Assembly (NCBI RefSeq): GCF_026745355.1
Contig: NC_079209.1
Location: forward strand, 34,726,899 to 34,790,898
Reading direction: 5' to 3'
Source of the DNA: Beta vulgaris subsp. vulgaris
Taxonomy: Eukaryota; Streptophyta; Magnoliopsida; Caryophyllales; Amaranthaceae
Length of the DNA: 64,000 nucleotides
In this document: positions 26,301-36,772 of the stretch, in pieces
Numbering within the stretch: the stretch's first letter is position 1
How the letters are laid out: every line of letters begins with the position of its first letter
Made by a program: the position numbers and the translations under genes
Notes under the pieces: generated by a model
What the model was told of the DNA's origin: nothing
Databases searched by the model: none
The model's input: the letters and a program-made list of their open reading frames with translations, nothing else

Positions 26301-27599
26301 ATAATGTAAAAGGATTGACTCCTAAGTCTTTGTCGTCTACTCGTTGGGAGAGTCGGGTAGATAGTGTAAAAGCTATAAGGTTTCAAATTGTAGAAATACG
26401 GGAAGCTTTACTTCAAGTATCAGAACATGATAATGATTCTAAAATAAGAAGTGAAGCTAGATCATTGGCAATTAATGAGTTGGGTGATTTTGAGTTTTTG
26501 ATTGCAATAATCATTTGGTTTGAAGTATTTAGTGCAATTAATCTGGTGAGCAAGATTTTACAATCAAAAGACATGCTTATTGATGTGGCTATTGAAAAAA
26601 TAAAGGGGTTAATTTCTTTCTTTGAGACGTATAGGCAATCTGGTTTTTATGATGCACTGAATAATGCTAAGAAACTTGCCATTGAATTGAATATTGACCC
26701 TATATTTCCCCAAAGGCGTGAAATACGAAGAAAGAAACACTTTGATGAGGAAACAAGTACATCATTTGTTGCTCCATTATCTCCAGAGGAATCATTTAGA
26801 GTTAATTATTTTCTTTATATTGTTGATCAAGCCATTAATTCTCTTAGTAGGAGATTCGAGCAATATCAGGAGTATGAAAATATCTTTGGTTTCTTGTTTA
26901 CTTCTTACAATTTGCGGTCATTGGATGATAAGAGTTTAAAATCTTCGTGTATTCAACTTGAAAATGCACTTAAACATAATGACCAATTTGATGTTGATGG
27001 ACCTGAATTATATTTAGAGTTGATGTATTTAAAAGAGGTATTGTCTGGACAAGGAATGATGGGACCTATTGATATTATGAAGTTTTTGACTGGTTTAAAT
27101 TGCTTTCCTAATGCATTTATTGCATACCGAATTTTGTTAACTATTCCTGTGACTGTAGCAGCAGAAAGAAGTTTTTCAAAGTTGAAGCTATTGAAATCCT
27201 ATTTGCGTTCTACAATGTTACAAGAAAGGCTTAATGGATTAGCGGTGATAGCAATTGAGAATGATCTTTTGGAGAAAATTGAATATGAGGAATTGGTTGA
27301 TGATTTTGCATCAAAGAGTGTGAGAAGAATGGCCCTGTTTAAATAAACTTGTATTAGTTTGAAGTGTATGGCTCTATTCAAATAAGTTTGTATTAGTTTG
27401 AAGTTGTATGGGAATTTTAGTATCTATATTTATAAAATACTTTGCATTTATGGTGTTTCATTTTGAATAAATTAAATCATTATATAGTACAACTTTGATA
27501 TATATCTCCGTTTATCAAAGTGAAGCATATTAAAAAAAAAATTGAGGGCCCAAATTTATTAATTGGCACAGGGCCCCCAAAATGTTTAAGACGGGCCTG
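23382..27599 (+). mobile_element. hAT-superfamily DNA transposon
   Basis: 4218 bp with imperfect terminal inverted repeats (CAGGCCCGGTTA at the left, CAGGCCCGTCTT as the complement of the right end). An exact 8-bp duplication GCTTTGGA flanks it (23374-23381, 27600-27607), the hAT hallmark. A 12-bp motif gcacagggcccc with a palindromic core occurs as a direct repeat near both ends (23418-23429, 27566-27577). It carries one long transposase frame. Removing it restores the B RNase H reading. Left 1.3 kb holds promoter/leader sequence with a likely intron. Confidence 0.95.
24746..27346 (+). CDS. hAT transposase (ZMYM1-like, DUF4371 and hAT dimerisation domains)
   Basis: Open frame continues upstream to 24644, but I choose the ATG at 24746 (MLPKIRKYQSGYEKRTKKKK), the usual start in this plant family, giving about 867 residues. 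It lies 17 bases after ttccag, a likely 3' splice site of a leader intron. Order: basic N-terminus; acidic Asp/Asn-rich linker of about 90 residues; TTF-type zinc finger region (YSKELDRVFCFCCKIF, then H near LKEHETSMEH); DUF4371/RNase H-like catalytic region (FSVILDCTPDVSHQEQMSLI, RGQGYDNGSNMKGKHQGVQK); C-terminal hAT dimerisation domain (TVAAERSFSKLKLLKSYLRS). No stop or frameshift is visible. The protein cuts and pastes the element in the nucleus. Family membership is strong; activity is unproven. Confidence 0.9.
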   Translation: MLPKIRKYQSGYEKRTKKKKVELLIESQRGALDKFLKKESQVPTDQNYDDNVVINENNDVEIEIDNANVECDDVPNKNDSCDDVPIDNDGIDCAPLENDNVDVENSDYVPIENENVGQTNSAENFHLPNIYDPRTWDGLDSKLIDLLIEKGPKRDLSIVKGPKDEFSRRFTANLYTRVLSNGEKCDRNWLVYSKELDRVFCFCCKIFKKGIGRGQLTNDGFSDWAHIGLRLKEHETSMEHVKNMTTWYDLRSRFQKNQTIDKVVQKQIEKEKEHWKKVLKRIISIVKFLAKHNLAFRGTNEKLYQNSNGNFLGLIEMLAEFDPVIQEHVRRITNDDINFHYLGHNIQNELICLLGSAIKTEIVKKVKHAKYFSVILDCTPDVSHQEQMSLILRYVNISSNSVSIEESFLGFLNVNDTTGQGLFNALQSELKNLDLDILDVRGQGYDNGSNMKGKHQGVQKKLLDLNSRAFYTSCGCHSLNLTLCDMGNTCGKARDFLGVIQRIYTIFACSTKRWQILKDNVKGLTPKSLSSTRWESRVDSVKAIRFQIVEIREALLQVSEHDNDSKIRSEARSLAINELGDFEFLIAIIIWFEVFSAINLVSKILQSKDMLIDVAIEKIKGLISFFETYRQSGFYDALNNAKKLAIELNIDPIFPQRREIRRKKHFDEETSTSFVAPLSPEESFRVNYFLYIVDQAINSLSRRFEQYQEYENIFGFLFTSYNLRSLDDKSLKSSCIQLENALKHNDQFDVDGPELYLELMYLKEVLSGQGMMGPIDIMKFLTGLNCFPNAFIAYRILLTIPVTVAAERSFSKLKLLKSYLRSTMLQERLNGLAVIAIENDLLEKIEYEELVDDFASKSVRRMALFK

Positions 27600-27607
27600 G
27601 CTTTGGA

Positions 27608-27888
27608 TAAAACAACAACTCAGTGACTATGGAATAAACTTTGATTGTGTTCCTATTTATTGTGACAATACAAGTGCAATCAGTATTTCTAAAGATCCAG
27701 TGCATCATTCTAGAGTTAAGCATATACATATCAGACATCACTTTTTAAGAGAAAATGTTGAAAAAGGTTTGATTAAACTTGAGTTTTGTCAAACTGAGAA
27801 TCAGATTGCTGATATACTAACTAAGCCTTTACAAAGGGATAGATATGAAAAATTAAGGCTTGAGTTAGGGTTAATAAAAATTAAGTGA
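27608..27888 (+). pseudogene. Element B pol, end of RNase H
   Basis: Continuation of RNase H after the hAT element: YCDNTSAISISKDPVHHSR, then HIHIRHHF, then ADILTKPL and a stop at 27888. The same end is seen in element A at 7405-7217. Confidence 0.9.
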
Positions 27889-28421
27889 TTATTCCTATAT
27901 CATTCCCCCATGCTTGAATCAATTTGAGTGACTTTGTGTGCTAAAGATAATTGTGTTTAATTGCCTAAGACCATTGCAAATTGAAATGTTACAAAACATA
28001 AACATGAATTCAAAGGAATTAAACAACTCACAAATGTCACATAATACTCCCCTTACTGTTCCTAAGGTTAAGAAACATGCATGATATGAAGGACATGGAT
28101 ATGTAGCATTAGTTGTTCCTATAGCACAAGTTCCTTAGCATTTATTTTCTTTCAAAATTAAAACTCATAAAAATCCGAAAAATCCCAAAATAAAAGGAAT
28201 CAGATTTAATTAAATCTTGATTCTTATTTATCATCTTTTCGTTTTATTTTTATTTGCTTTATTTTTTTCCCGCGTGTAATAATCACTATTACATGCAAAA
28301 CCCCCTCCTTCAATTCATCATTATTAGAAACCGTGTTCCTCAACCTCTTCATCTTCACCATAGCCGAAACCTTCATCACACCTCTTGATACTCCATAAAA
28401 ACCTCAAATCCTTCTCAAATC
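27889..28421. other. Spacer between pol and env-like ORF of element B
   Basis: 533 bp without a supported coding frame. A pyrimidine-rich stretch near 28300-28400 precedes the env-like ATG. How the third ORF is expressed in Sireviruses (splicing, readthrough or separate promoter) cannot be read here. Confidence 0.6.
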
Positions 28422-30304
28422 ATGGCAAAAACCTCACGCAATTCTCCCTTTCCCACATCAAAAACTACCAACACTTCAAAAATGGAAAATACTCCATCTC
28501 CAACCAAAACCCTTGAAACCGACCCAATTCAAGAAACCCCCATAGAAGAACAACAATTAGAATCTCCAAGAAGGAGTATGCGTAGAAGAAAACTTATTGG
28601 GGAATATGATGAAGAAGAAACCCCGGAACAAACTCAGGGGGAAGAAGAAGAAATCACACTTGTTCCTTCCAAAGGAACTGTTTCTTCATCTTCCAAGAAA
28701 CGAGTCGAAAGAAGTGAATCTAGGTATGTTTTGGGTTTTTGCGTAGATTTAGAATGGGCAAATAAAGTTGAATTTCAAGAATTAACTTCCATTCTAAAGG
28801 AACAAGGCATGGAATTCTTGTTTGAATTCGCCTTTAACAACGCTCTTGTTCCTTTAGCCATGGATGAATTCTGTGCTAATTTTGTCAACACTAATGGTCT
28901 TTGCACAACAGAGGTTAGAGGTAAGAAAATTAAGTTTGATGAAGCCACATTGGGCAAAGTTTGGGAAGTTCCTTGTCAAGGAACTGATTTGTACTTTAAA
29001 CGGAAAGGAACTGTTTCTTTTCCGAATTTTCCTCAGGACAAAATTTTAGAATATTTTGGAGGAACTGCCGGTCAAAACAAACTAAACCATAACCTCCTCT
29101 CTCCCCTTCACAAAGTATTATTCAACTTGGTATGGAGAGCACTCATTCCTCGTACTGAAAAGAGGAATGAAGTGGGTCTCTTGGATATGTGTTATATGTT
29201 TTGCTTGGACCACCACATTCAAATCAACTTCCCTTCCCTCTTCATTCAACATCTTACTCACTGTATTGAAAACAATTGTGTGATTGGTTACGGTGCTTTG
29301 ATAACTTCTCTACTTCATCACTTTGAAGTAAGACTTACTGGTTGGACTACATTAGGAGTAAAACAAGGGAACATTTTAAATGAAAAGACTCTAAATGGAC
29401 TTGGTCTGTCTGTCCAAGAAGGAGTCCTCACTCAAGGGAGAATAGCTCCATGTTCCTCAAGTAAAAGAAAACTGCCTAAGCTTGATTTAGAAGAAGATAA
29501 TGATGTTATCTTGGAGGAACCTGTTCCTAAGCCGGAGGAACCAAAACCAAAGAGGCGCAAACACATTGCTACCAAGCCTAAAGTTTCTGTTCCTCAGAGG
29601 GTGAGGAAGAGCAATCGTCTAAAGATTGCTCCTACTGTTTCTGTTCCTTCCAACAAGGACTCTCCTTTAGTCCTTTCGGATGCTGAGGAACAGGAACCCT
29701 CAACTCTCAAGGAACCCACTCCACCACCATCTCCTAAACTCTCTGTTCCTTTCACCAAACTGCCTTCCATTTCTCCCTCATCCTTCTCTGTTCCTTCCAG
29801 CTTTGAGCAATTGAAGGATGAAATAAAAGGCCCAAACCCTTTTGCTTCCACCTCCACAACTCTTTCACCAACACCACCATTCCTTCCTCCAATTTATCAC
29901 CCTTCACCTTCTGTTTCTATTCCCGGAACAGATGAACCTTCCATTCTACCACCCCAGTTCCTTCACAAAATCCACCATCTGCCTCAGGTTCCAAGGGTAA
30001 GGAACAGGAAACTCCGGATGATGCTAGCTGGGTAAATGATGTTTGTCTTCCTGCTCAACACATGATCAAATTTTATAATCATCTTCACTGGACTTTGGAT
30101 GCTAAAACTGATAAAATGGTGAGTCTTATGAAGACCTTGAGTGATACAGTTGTTGCGCAACAGAAGAAGATGGACTCTATGGCCCGTGCCTTGGAGGAGT
30201 TGAAGGAACAAGTTGGACTCAACCATGGGGTGGTGATGAAGAAATTAGAGGATGTGGTGGAAGAAGAGGTTGTAGAGGAACACCATTCCCCTTCCCTGTC
30301 ATAG
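28422..30304 (+). pseudogene. Env-like third ORF of element B, one late frameshift
   Basis: Open from the ATG at 28422 to 30035 (537 codons). A shift near 29950-29990 moves the reading to the frame ending at 30304, so the intact form would be about 620 residues. Parts: Ser/Thr/Pro-rich N-terminus with an RRSMRRRK basic patch (possible nuclear signal); a folded central domain of about 200 residues with LEWANKVEFQELTSIL and MDEFCANFVNTNGLC, which I recall as a plant transposon-associated domain; a long Ser/Pro-rich region with many VP repeats; and a C-terminal coiled coil (near 30090-30290). No signal peptide or clear transmembrane helix is visible. The label env-like is by position only. Element A carries a decayed relative. 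Confidence 0.8.
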
Positions 30305-30866
30305 TTTTCTTAGTTTTTTTTGTTATTGTTCCTGTTTCCTCTTCAAGGAACATAACTTTTGTTTAATCCTTTTTCTTTTCTTTCTTTGTTTTGTTATGGA
30401 ACAAGTGCTATATAATCAATGACTTTTGCTATTATGTCTGTGTTTCCAAATGATTTGCATAATTTCTTCCTTGGAATAGCTAGTATTATGTGATTGATGT
30501 TTGAGCAAGTTTACTCTTTGATATTCTAACTTAACCACCAATGGTGCTTGTATATGGTCTTAAGGTGTTAAATCAATTCATCAATACATGCAGAGTCTGT
30601 TCTTTTTGAGGATGACAAAGGGGGAAAATGATTTAAGGAACAAACTGTACATAAATTGGAACAATGAAAAAATTAAAAAAAAAATTAATTAAAAATTGGA
30701 TAAGGTAAATGAAAAATCAAAAATAGGTTAAGGTAAATGAAAAATCAAAATTCAGTTACTCACATAATTGTGTTTTATTTTTCATTTTCTTCTTTATGTT
30801 TTTGTCATTATCATTCACTTATATTATTTGTTATTGTCCTTAGTTTGTACCTTTGTTGTCATCATC
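30305..30866. other. 3' untranslated region of element B
   Basis: Non-coding stretch between the env-like ORF and the polypurine tract. It contains an extra purine run (aaagggggaaaa, 30617-30628) about 250 bp before the functional tract. A near-direct repeat of ggtaaatgaaaaatcaaaa lies at 30700-30745. Confidence 0.7.
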
Positions 30867-30880
30867 AAAAAGGGGGAAAT
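30867..30880 (+). promoter_or_regulatory. Polypurine tract of element B
   Basis: aaaaagggggaaat directly before the 3' LTR start at 30881. Confidence 0.9.
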
Positions 30881-32245
30881 TGTTGAACCCTAGTTTTGAT
30901 GATGACAAAGAAACAAAGATGCAAACTAAGTAGTGAACTAATGAGTTTCTATGAGTGTATGATGTTTAAGGTATTAATGAAAGGAACTAGGAGAATACGA
31001 AGTCAAAGAAGAAATCAAGAGATGATTTCAAAGGCTAAGTAAAGAAGTTTCTATAAGTTGGTACTGGAGCAAGCATTGGATCAAGAAGAATAAAAGCTAG
31101 GCGTTTTATTTTTTAGTTCCAGTGTAAAGGAACAAAGTAAGGATGGTAAGGAACAGTGACAGTTTTATTTGAGAATGAGAGTTTGTTCCTTTCTAAGGAA
31201 CAAACTAAGTGGCACTAAACAAATCTGTTAAAGGAACTTAGTTTATAAAAGGAACTAGACTTAGGCGTGCGAAAGTATAACGGTTAATTGTGCAATTGAG
31301 TAAGTCATGCCTAAATTATAGGAAATTAGTTTTATCTAATTTCAAATGATAAAATCAGTTTTAAAAAGAAAATCCGTTTAAGAAGAAGATTTTGTTTTTC
31401 GGAAAAATAAAGAAAATAAATATCCGATTTTTAGAATGAATTTGTTTAAAAGATATTATTTTCTTAAAGATTAAAAATTCAGTTTTAAAGATAAAAGCTA
31501 TTTTTATAAAACTGATTTTCGGATAAAGCTCAAGGAACTCCTAGTGGCTAGAATATATCCACGTTCATATTGAGATCATGGGATCATGGGACATGATGAG
31601 AAACGTGTTCCTTAGGGGAAGGAACATCATGGGTTAATGGACTTAACATGTAATCAAGTTTTTAATCCCACGTTCTTTGTGATTATCACTATAAATATTG
31701 AAGTCTAGATAAGTTCCAAAGTGTGTCTGACTAAGTAATTAAGTGAGTTTAACTAATTAAGTGTCAGTGCCTTCATTCTCTCATAAGAGCCATTTGTTCT
31801 TTGCTTTTTTACTCTAATTCCACTAAGCTTATTTCGATCAATTGTATTTTGGTTTTTGGGGTAAGGGAACTTTGAGTGAAGTTCTGTAAGAGAAAGGCTT
31901 TGAGTGAAGCTTGTATGAGTGAGAAAACTTCGATTGAAGTTGAGAGGAACTACTGTTAAGGGAACAGTGGCTCAGGAACTTGAATTCAGGAACTCGAGGT
32001 GTGGCTCGAGTTAGAATTAGATTGTAACAAAGTTGTTTGGCCTAATTAATGAAAGAGTTGAGTTTAAAATCCCTAGTGGTCGAGGTTGTTTCTTCTTGTT
32101 GGGCCCAAGAAGTTTTTCCTCGTAAAAATCCCTTATGTTCCTCTAGCTTGTTTATTTGTTTAAGTTTTAATTTCCGCAAAAAGTTACGTTTATTTCTACA
32201 CCTACAATTCACCCCCCCTCTTGTAGTGTTCCTAGGGAAATAACA
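30881..32245 (+). repeat. 3' LTR of element B
   Basis: 1365 bp, begins TGTTGAACCC and ends gggaaataaca, followed by the gactc duplication. TATA-like box at 31690-31697. Confidence 0.95.
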
Positions 32246-33307
32246 GACTCTTTTAGATAACTAAGACAAATTAGCTAAGTCAGACACACTTTTGTTCTAA
32301 TGAATTAGGCGCCTATTTATAGACAATTAAGACAAGACATGTTCTCCACTAATTAAACCATTATCACATGATCTCCATGATTTTAATTAATTAATTAAAT
32401 AAATTAAATATTCCATGACAAGTAAATAAACCACTACTTTACTTCATAAGAGAAGCAGTACCATATTACATGGTATTACAAAACTTGATGAATAATTAAA
32501 CTCATTTAAATAAATTAAATACTTGGAGGATAATTAACTAAGCCACTAAATCCACTAACTACAAAAAAATGTGTAGCAGTAGCTTTAGTCATGTAGTCCA
32601 ATTTTTAGAAAATAAATAAATTATTTACTTTAGCTAGTTTTTAGGAAAATATCTTTTAAAAATTACTTTAATAAAAACAAAAAACAGTTTAATATTTTAA
32701 AACCGAAATCTTTTGAAAACCGGAAAGATATTATATTTTGAAAATAAAATCTTTAAAATATAAAATATAAAAGATAAAAATATAAGATTTGAAAATCGGT
32801 TATGTAAAATCAGAAAATCTTTTTAAAATCTTCTTCCTAACAAACTTAAACTAAATTCCTAAAATAGTGGATCTTAGTTAAAACAACCCTAAAAACTCTA
32901 ACTAACCTATTGGGCGCATACATTGAGTTAGGCGCACAACTTTAGAGACTCTTAGGTGTTTCTAAACCAATTTTAAGTCTTGTTCCCTAACCTTGTTCCT
33001 ATAGTGCCAGGTATGTTCCTGTCATGGGAACAAAATCAAGTTCCTTTGAGAATTCACCATGAACTTAATTAAGCTTTTACTCAACCTTAACAAGAAGATA
33101 ATAAATACACCCTAATGTATTCTAATCTTCATTTCATGCTTGATTCTTCATCACTCGAACATGTTTACTTCGATCTTTGATTAATTCTCCATTTTAATCT
33201 TCAATCAAGTATTCTCTTTGCTTGAGAATGAATTACCTTGCAACAACTTAAATAAAATACACTATGTCTTTTGTGGTTAAGTCATCTTCAAAACTCAAGG
33301 GTCAACA
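32246..33307 (-). repeat. 5' LTR of element A, upstream part
   Basis: Starts with the gactc duplication and continues the A LTR to gtcaaca at 33301-33307. TATA-like box (minus TATAAATA) at 32314-32321. Together with 16745-17220 it equals the length of the 3' LTR. Confidence 0.92.
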
Positions 33308-33392
33308 AATGCTAAACTCTCTAACCTATATGCCCATCCTTAAGTATACCCATAAATATTAGATTCCAGTTTCATATCCCTAGGCTTTTAAA

Positions 33393-33401
33393 CTGATACC
33401 A
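33393..33401 (-). promoter_or_regulatory. Primer-binding site of chromovirus C
   Basis: Minus strand TGGTATCAG three bases from the LTR end at 33405; the next bases diverge from the initiator tRNA-Met complement seen in D. Confidence 0.65.
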
Positions 33402-33404
33402 CTT

Positions 33405-36212
33405 TGTAACACCCCCAAATTTCTCCACTTTAGCAACTTATGCTTTCGTAAAATACTTTTAGAAACTTAAGGGTATTACCGCCACGTATAAATACATTTT
33501 GGCAATACTATAACTTGATACACAAAATATACAGCGGAGACTTCTAACTTTATTTATAAAAATAATATTATTATCCAAAAACACAATACTAATATGAAAA
33601 ATCTAAAGACTACTAAAATAGTGATCTAGTTCTAGTGATCCCAAAAGGTTCCTCCCATGCATCATGAATCATCAGTGGACCTAAAAAGTACTCCCCGTAA
33701 GGAAAGTAGGGAAAAGCCAAAACAAATAGGAAATACGAGTCAGTTGAAATACTGACTATAATTACATGCAAGACTTGTAAACTTCGTAAATATAGAATTC
33801 ACATACTTTCATGAACATGCTTTATTTCCACTACAAGAAAATGCCCTGTCAACGACAGCTATGCAGCGACGTCCACTAAAACAGACGTTAAACATGTAAT
33901 CAGCGACGGTTTACAGCCGACGTCTCTACCGACGGTTTTTTTTAAAATCCAGCATTGGCTAATTTTGGTTACAACCGGGCCCTCGTGCAGGAAATGATGC
34001 GGAACATGACTAATTTTGGTCACTTGTTCTCAGGTTGCAACACAGGACCCTCTCCACAACGCAGACCAGAGGATGACCCGGGGTTTGGTGGTGGCGGCAC
34101 TACACAGACACCAACCACAGTGTAGTTTGTTTGGTTTTGACAATTAGCTAGATTACTAACTTATAGTTTGTTCATACTTAGTCTAATTTTATATATGCAC
34201 TTAGTGTTTATATTTATCGGCATATATCTAGTTTTGTTTTTAAGTGTCTCGGTATATTTTTTTGGAACTCCACTTTTACTCGATTTCCTGACACCGGGAT
34301 TTATTTTGCGTATTAAGGTAGTTTGTTTAATTATAGACATTTAGTGTCTAAATTTCCCGACATTGGGATGTATTTTGTGTACATAAATCTAATCTATTTC
34401 ATTTTTAAGTTGCATATTTCTTTAGTTTAAAATATAGAATGCGATGGAGGCGACGCAGGAACATGTTTAATGTAGTATATGTCGATGTTGGCGTGCAGTA
34501 CAGGTTTAAGTATAATTTTGGAAAACATTATTAAATTATTTAATATAATTAATAAACATAACGACGGCTAAACTTGAACCAACGACGGCTAACCAGTCGT
34601 TGAACAAGAGAGCAATGACTGCCAAGGAAGTACAGAGCAACGACGGCTTAAGGATATCCACGACGGTTAAGAGCCGTCGGTGAAACAACGACAGCTTCAA
34701 AGCGTCGTCTACTTACCGACGGTCCCACACCGTCGTTGATACACCGACGGCTCCAAACCGTAGGTGCTAAATTCTTAACGACGGCTAGCCAATCAGACGT
34801 AGAAAACCGTCGTTGATCCATCACCGACGGCCAAACGGTCGCTATTTGCTAATTCAACGACCAAAACTGCAACGTCAGTTGGTTAGCGACCGTTGGCCGT
34901 CAGTATTTATATTAGCGACGGCTTTGAGAGAATCAGCGACGGCTTTAAGCGGTCGTTGACTGGGCCTTTTCTTGTAGTGTTCGCAATTCTAGTAATAACA
35001 AAAGATAAGATCATTCCATTATTAAATACAAGCTTTTATCTAGCCTAAATGATAAGAAGGTTTCATTAAACCAATTACATATACCAATTCACATAATTTA
35101 TACTAAAACACACATAACTAATGTATACATAACAATTAAAGATTAAGCCACGTAAACGTACCTTGACAATTCACGAAACAAGAAAATCAACTATTGAGGG
35201 AATGTTCACGAACGAAATCCACCTATTAATTATAAACTATTTCTAAACAAAACGATGAACAATATATGAACTCTAAAAGAAAATTATGCTAAACTAACTA
35301 ATTATGAACATGATTCAAGCTCAAACAATTAAAACATGTTTTATAAAACTCAAAAAGATCAAAAACTAGGAATTAAAACAACTTGAAAAAGAGTACTTAC
35401 AAAACCTCCCGCTAAAACTCCTCGGTGAAAAACTAAAACTACTCAAAGAGACCACTCACACACTTTAGGGAAAAGTTTATAAAGAACTCTCAAGATTTTT
35501 GGTGAAAAGAAAGTGAAGGATTAGAGGGGTATTTATAGTGTAAACTAGGGTAGAAAAGAGGTAAAACTTTTCTAAATCATTAAAATTAGGGCAAAAGAAT
35601 TTTAAACTTTTTGTAACAAAATACAAAGTTGTCGTGCAGCAGCTATACAATGCAGCAGAATTTTTTTTTATATATAAAAACTATTTCCTTTGTTTCAAAA
35701 AAAAAATTCTTTCCTAAAATCAAGTTTGTTTGATTTTAAAGAGATTGTTAAATCTTCCCAAATCAATTAAAATCCCATACTTTCTAACTCAATATAAATC
35801 TCATAAAAATCTGATTTTATAAGACTTAACAAAATATTTTAAATATTTAAAGTTTTTGGTTTTATTTAAAAGAAACCGATTTTTTTTTTCAAAACAACAC
35901 TTGTATATAAAGAAAATCCGAAAATTACCTACTAGAATGTATAATCTGATTTTATTACCCAAAAAATGAATTTTGGATTTTGTAAAATTATTTATCAAAT
36001 ATTTTTTTAAATAACTAATTAAATGAATAAGATAATGACAAGAACAACTATTGTTAAAAATTACTAAAATAACCTTTAAAATTCAAACTATATTTCCCTC
36101 CAAATGATACCCTTCAATGTGATTTTAAAATAGTTTAAAATGAGTTTTGAAGATAAAATTTAGAATTGTTTCAAATAATCTCAATAAAAGCCTAAAAGTA
36201 CGGCGTATTACA
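33405..36212 (-). repeat. 5' LTR of chromovirus C (with CACTA insertion)
   Basis: Plus-strand tgtaacaccc at 33405 and gtattaca at 36205-36212 give an element-strand LTR of TGTAATAC...GTGTTACA. It is about 1.65 kb once the small CACTA element is removed. A TATA-like box lies at 35530-35537 on the minus strand. The outer boundary could instead be at 51620 if all non-inserted sequence up to there is one LTR. I prefer 36212 because a second TATA box and a second TGTAATAC start exist further right. Confidence 0.55.
33829..34979. mobile_element. Small non-autonomous CACTA transposon
   Basis: 1151 bp. Begins CACTACAAGAAAA and ends with the complement ttttcttgtagtg. Duplication TTC at 33826-33828 and 34980-34982. 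The interior is packed with cgacggct-type subterminal repeats in both orientations (33850-33940, 34560-34960). A short gene-like remnant (MRNMTNFGHLFSG near 34002-34040) may be the tail of a lost transposase or accessory ORF. No complete gene. Confidence 0.92.
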
Positions 36213-36772
36213 CGCGTGCCCAAAAGTTAAGTTCATGAACGGATTAACACTCTTGATATTCCTTGTCTACGCAATCAGAGTCTACAATAGACATTAACGA
36301 GATCTAAGTTAGTTACCTAAATAAACCCCTTTTTATATACATAAAACAATTTAAGTAATTCAAATAACTTAAATAAATTCTTAATAATTTTAAGAGAGTT
36401 TATAAATCAAAGTTTATGATTTTCAAATCATTTATGAAACCATTTTAAGTACTCAAAGATTACTTGAACTTAAATTTTATTGACTTAAAGTCTTAAACAA
36501 TTATTTTAAACATAGAAACTAACTTTATTGTACTCCTTATTTTGTTTGAGAAAATTAAGAAATATTTTCAAGTCATAAAAGGCTAAGTTAATCTAAAATA
36601 TACTAACATAATAAAGTACGTTAACTTAGGAAAGTTATTGAATTTTTTTTAAAAAAAGCAAACTAGTAAAACTAATTAAAAAGGAAAGGGAGGGGTTTTC
36701 TGATTCAGGGAATCAGTTTACCAAAACAGAGAAAAAAAAGAACGAAGGGAGCAAGGGAACAGAGGAGGTCGA

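Larger units (their letters stand above)
17221..32245 (+). mobile_element. Sirevirus-type Ty1/copia element B with env-like ORF
   Basis: Complete plus-strand element inserted in the 5' LTR of A: 5' LTR 17221-18571, primer site, gag, pol, env-like ORF, polypurine tract, 3' LTR 30881-32245. Target duplication gactc is exact on both sides (17216-17220, 32246-32250). Gag and pol motifs closely match element A, so A and B are relatives in opposite orientation. A hAT transposon interrupts RNase H. Gag and pol are broken, while most of the env-like ORF stays open. Confidence 0.95.
2750..33307 (-). mobile_element. Sirevirus-type Ty1/copia element A with env-like ORF
   Basis: Full-length element read on the minus strand: 5' LTR (split, 32246-33307 and 16745-17220), primer site at 16731-16742, gag, protease, integrase, reverse transcriptase, RNase H, env-like ORF, polypurine tract and 3' LTR (2750-4282). 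Both LTRs, once element B is removed, are about 1533 bp with TGTTG...CAACA ends. A large CACTA element interrupts integrase. Order PR-IN-RT-RH is Ty1/copia. The long extra ORF after pol and duplicated polypurine tracts fit the Sirevirus/Maximus lineage. All genes are decayed. No matching 5-bp duplication is visible at the outer ends. Confidence 0.9.
232..36212 (-). mobile_element. Chromovirus C (Ty3/gypsy, Tekay-like), split by element A
   Basis: Two separated blocks read as one minus-strand element. The right block has a 5' LTR (33405-36212) followed by a primer-binding site and about 100 bp of leader (33308-33392). The left block (245-2749) supplies the rest of the leader, a pre-gag ORF and gag with the start of protease. 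Element A (2750-33307) lies exactly between them. Joining the blocks gives a leader of about 1.4 kb, close to the 1.6-kb leader of the related element D. Pol and the 3' LTR are not in the window. No clean 5-bp duplication flanks A (aagaa on the left, aatgc on the right), so the joining is an inference from content and spacing. Confidence 0.6.

Noticed and set aside
35801..35998. Small Lys/Phe-rich minus-strand ORF
   Set aside because: Lies in an AT-rich LTR and reads as compositional noise.
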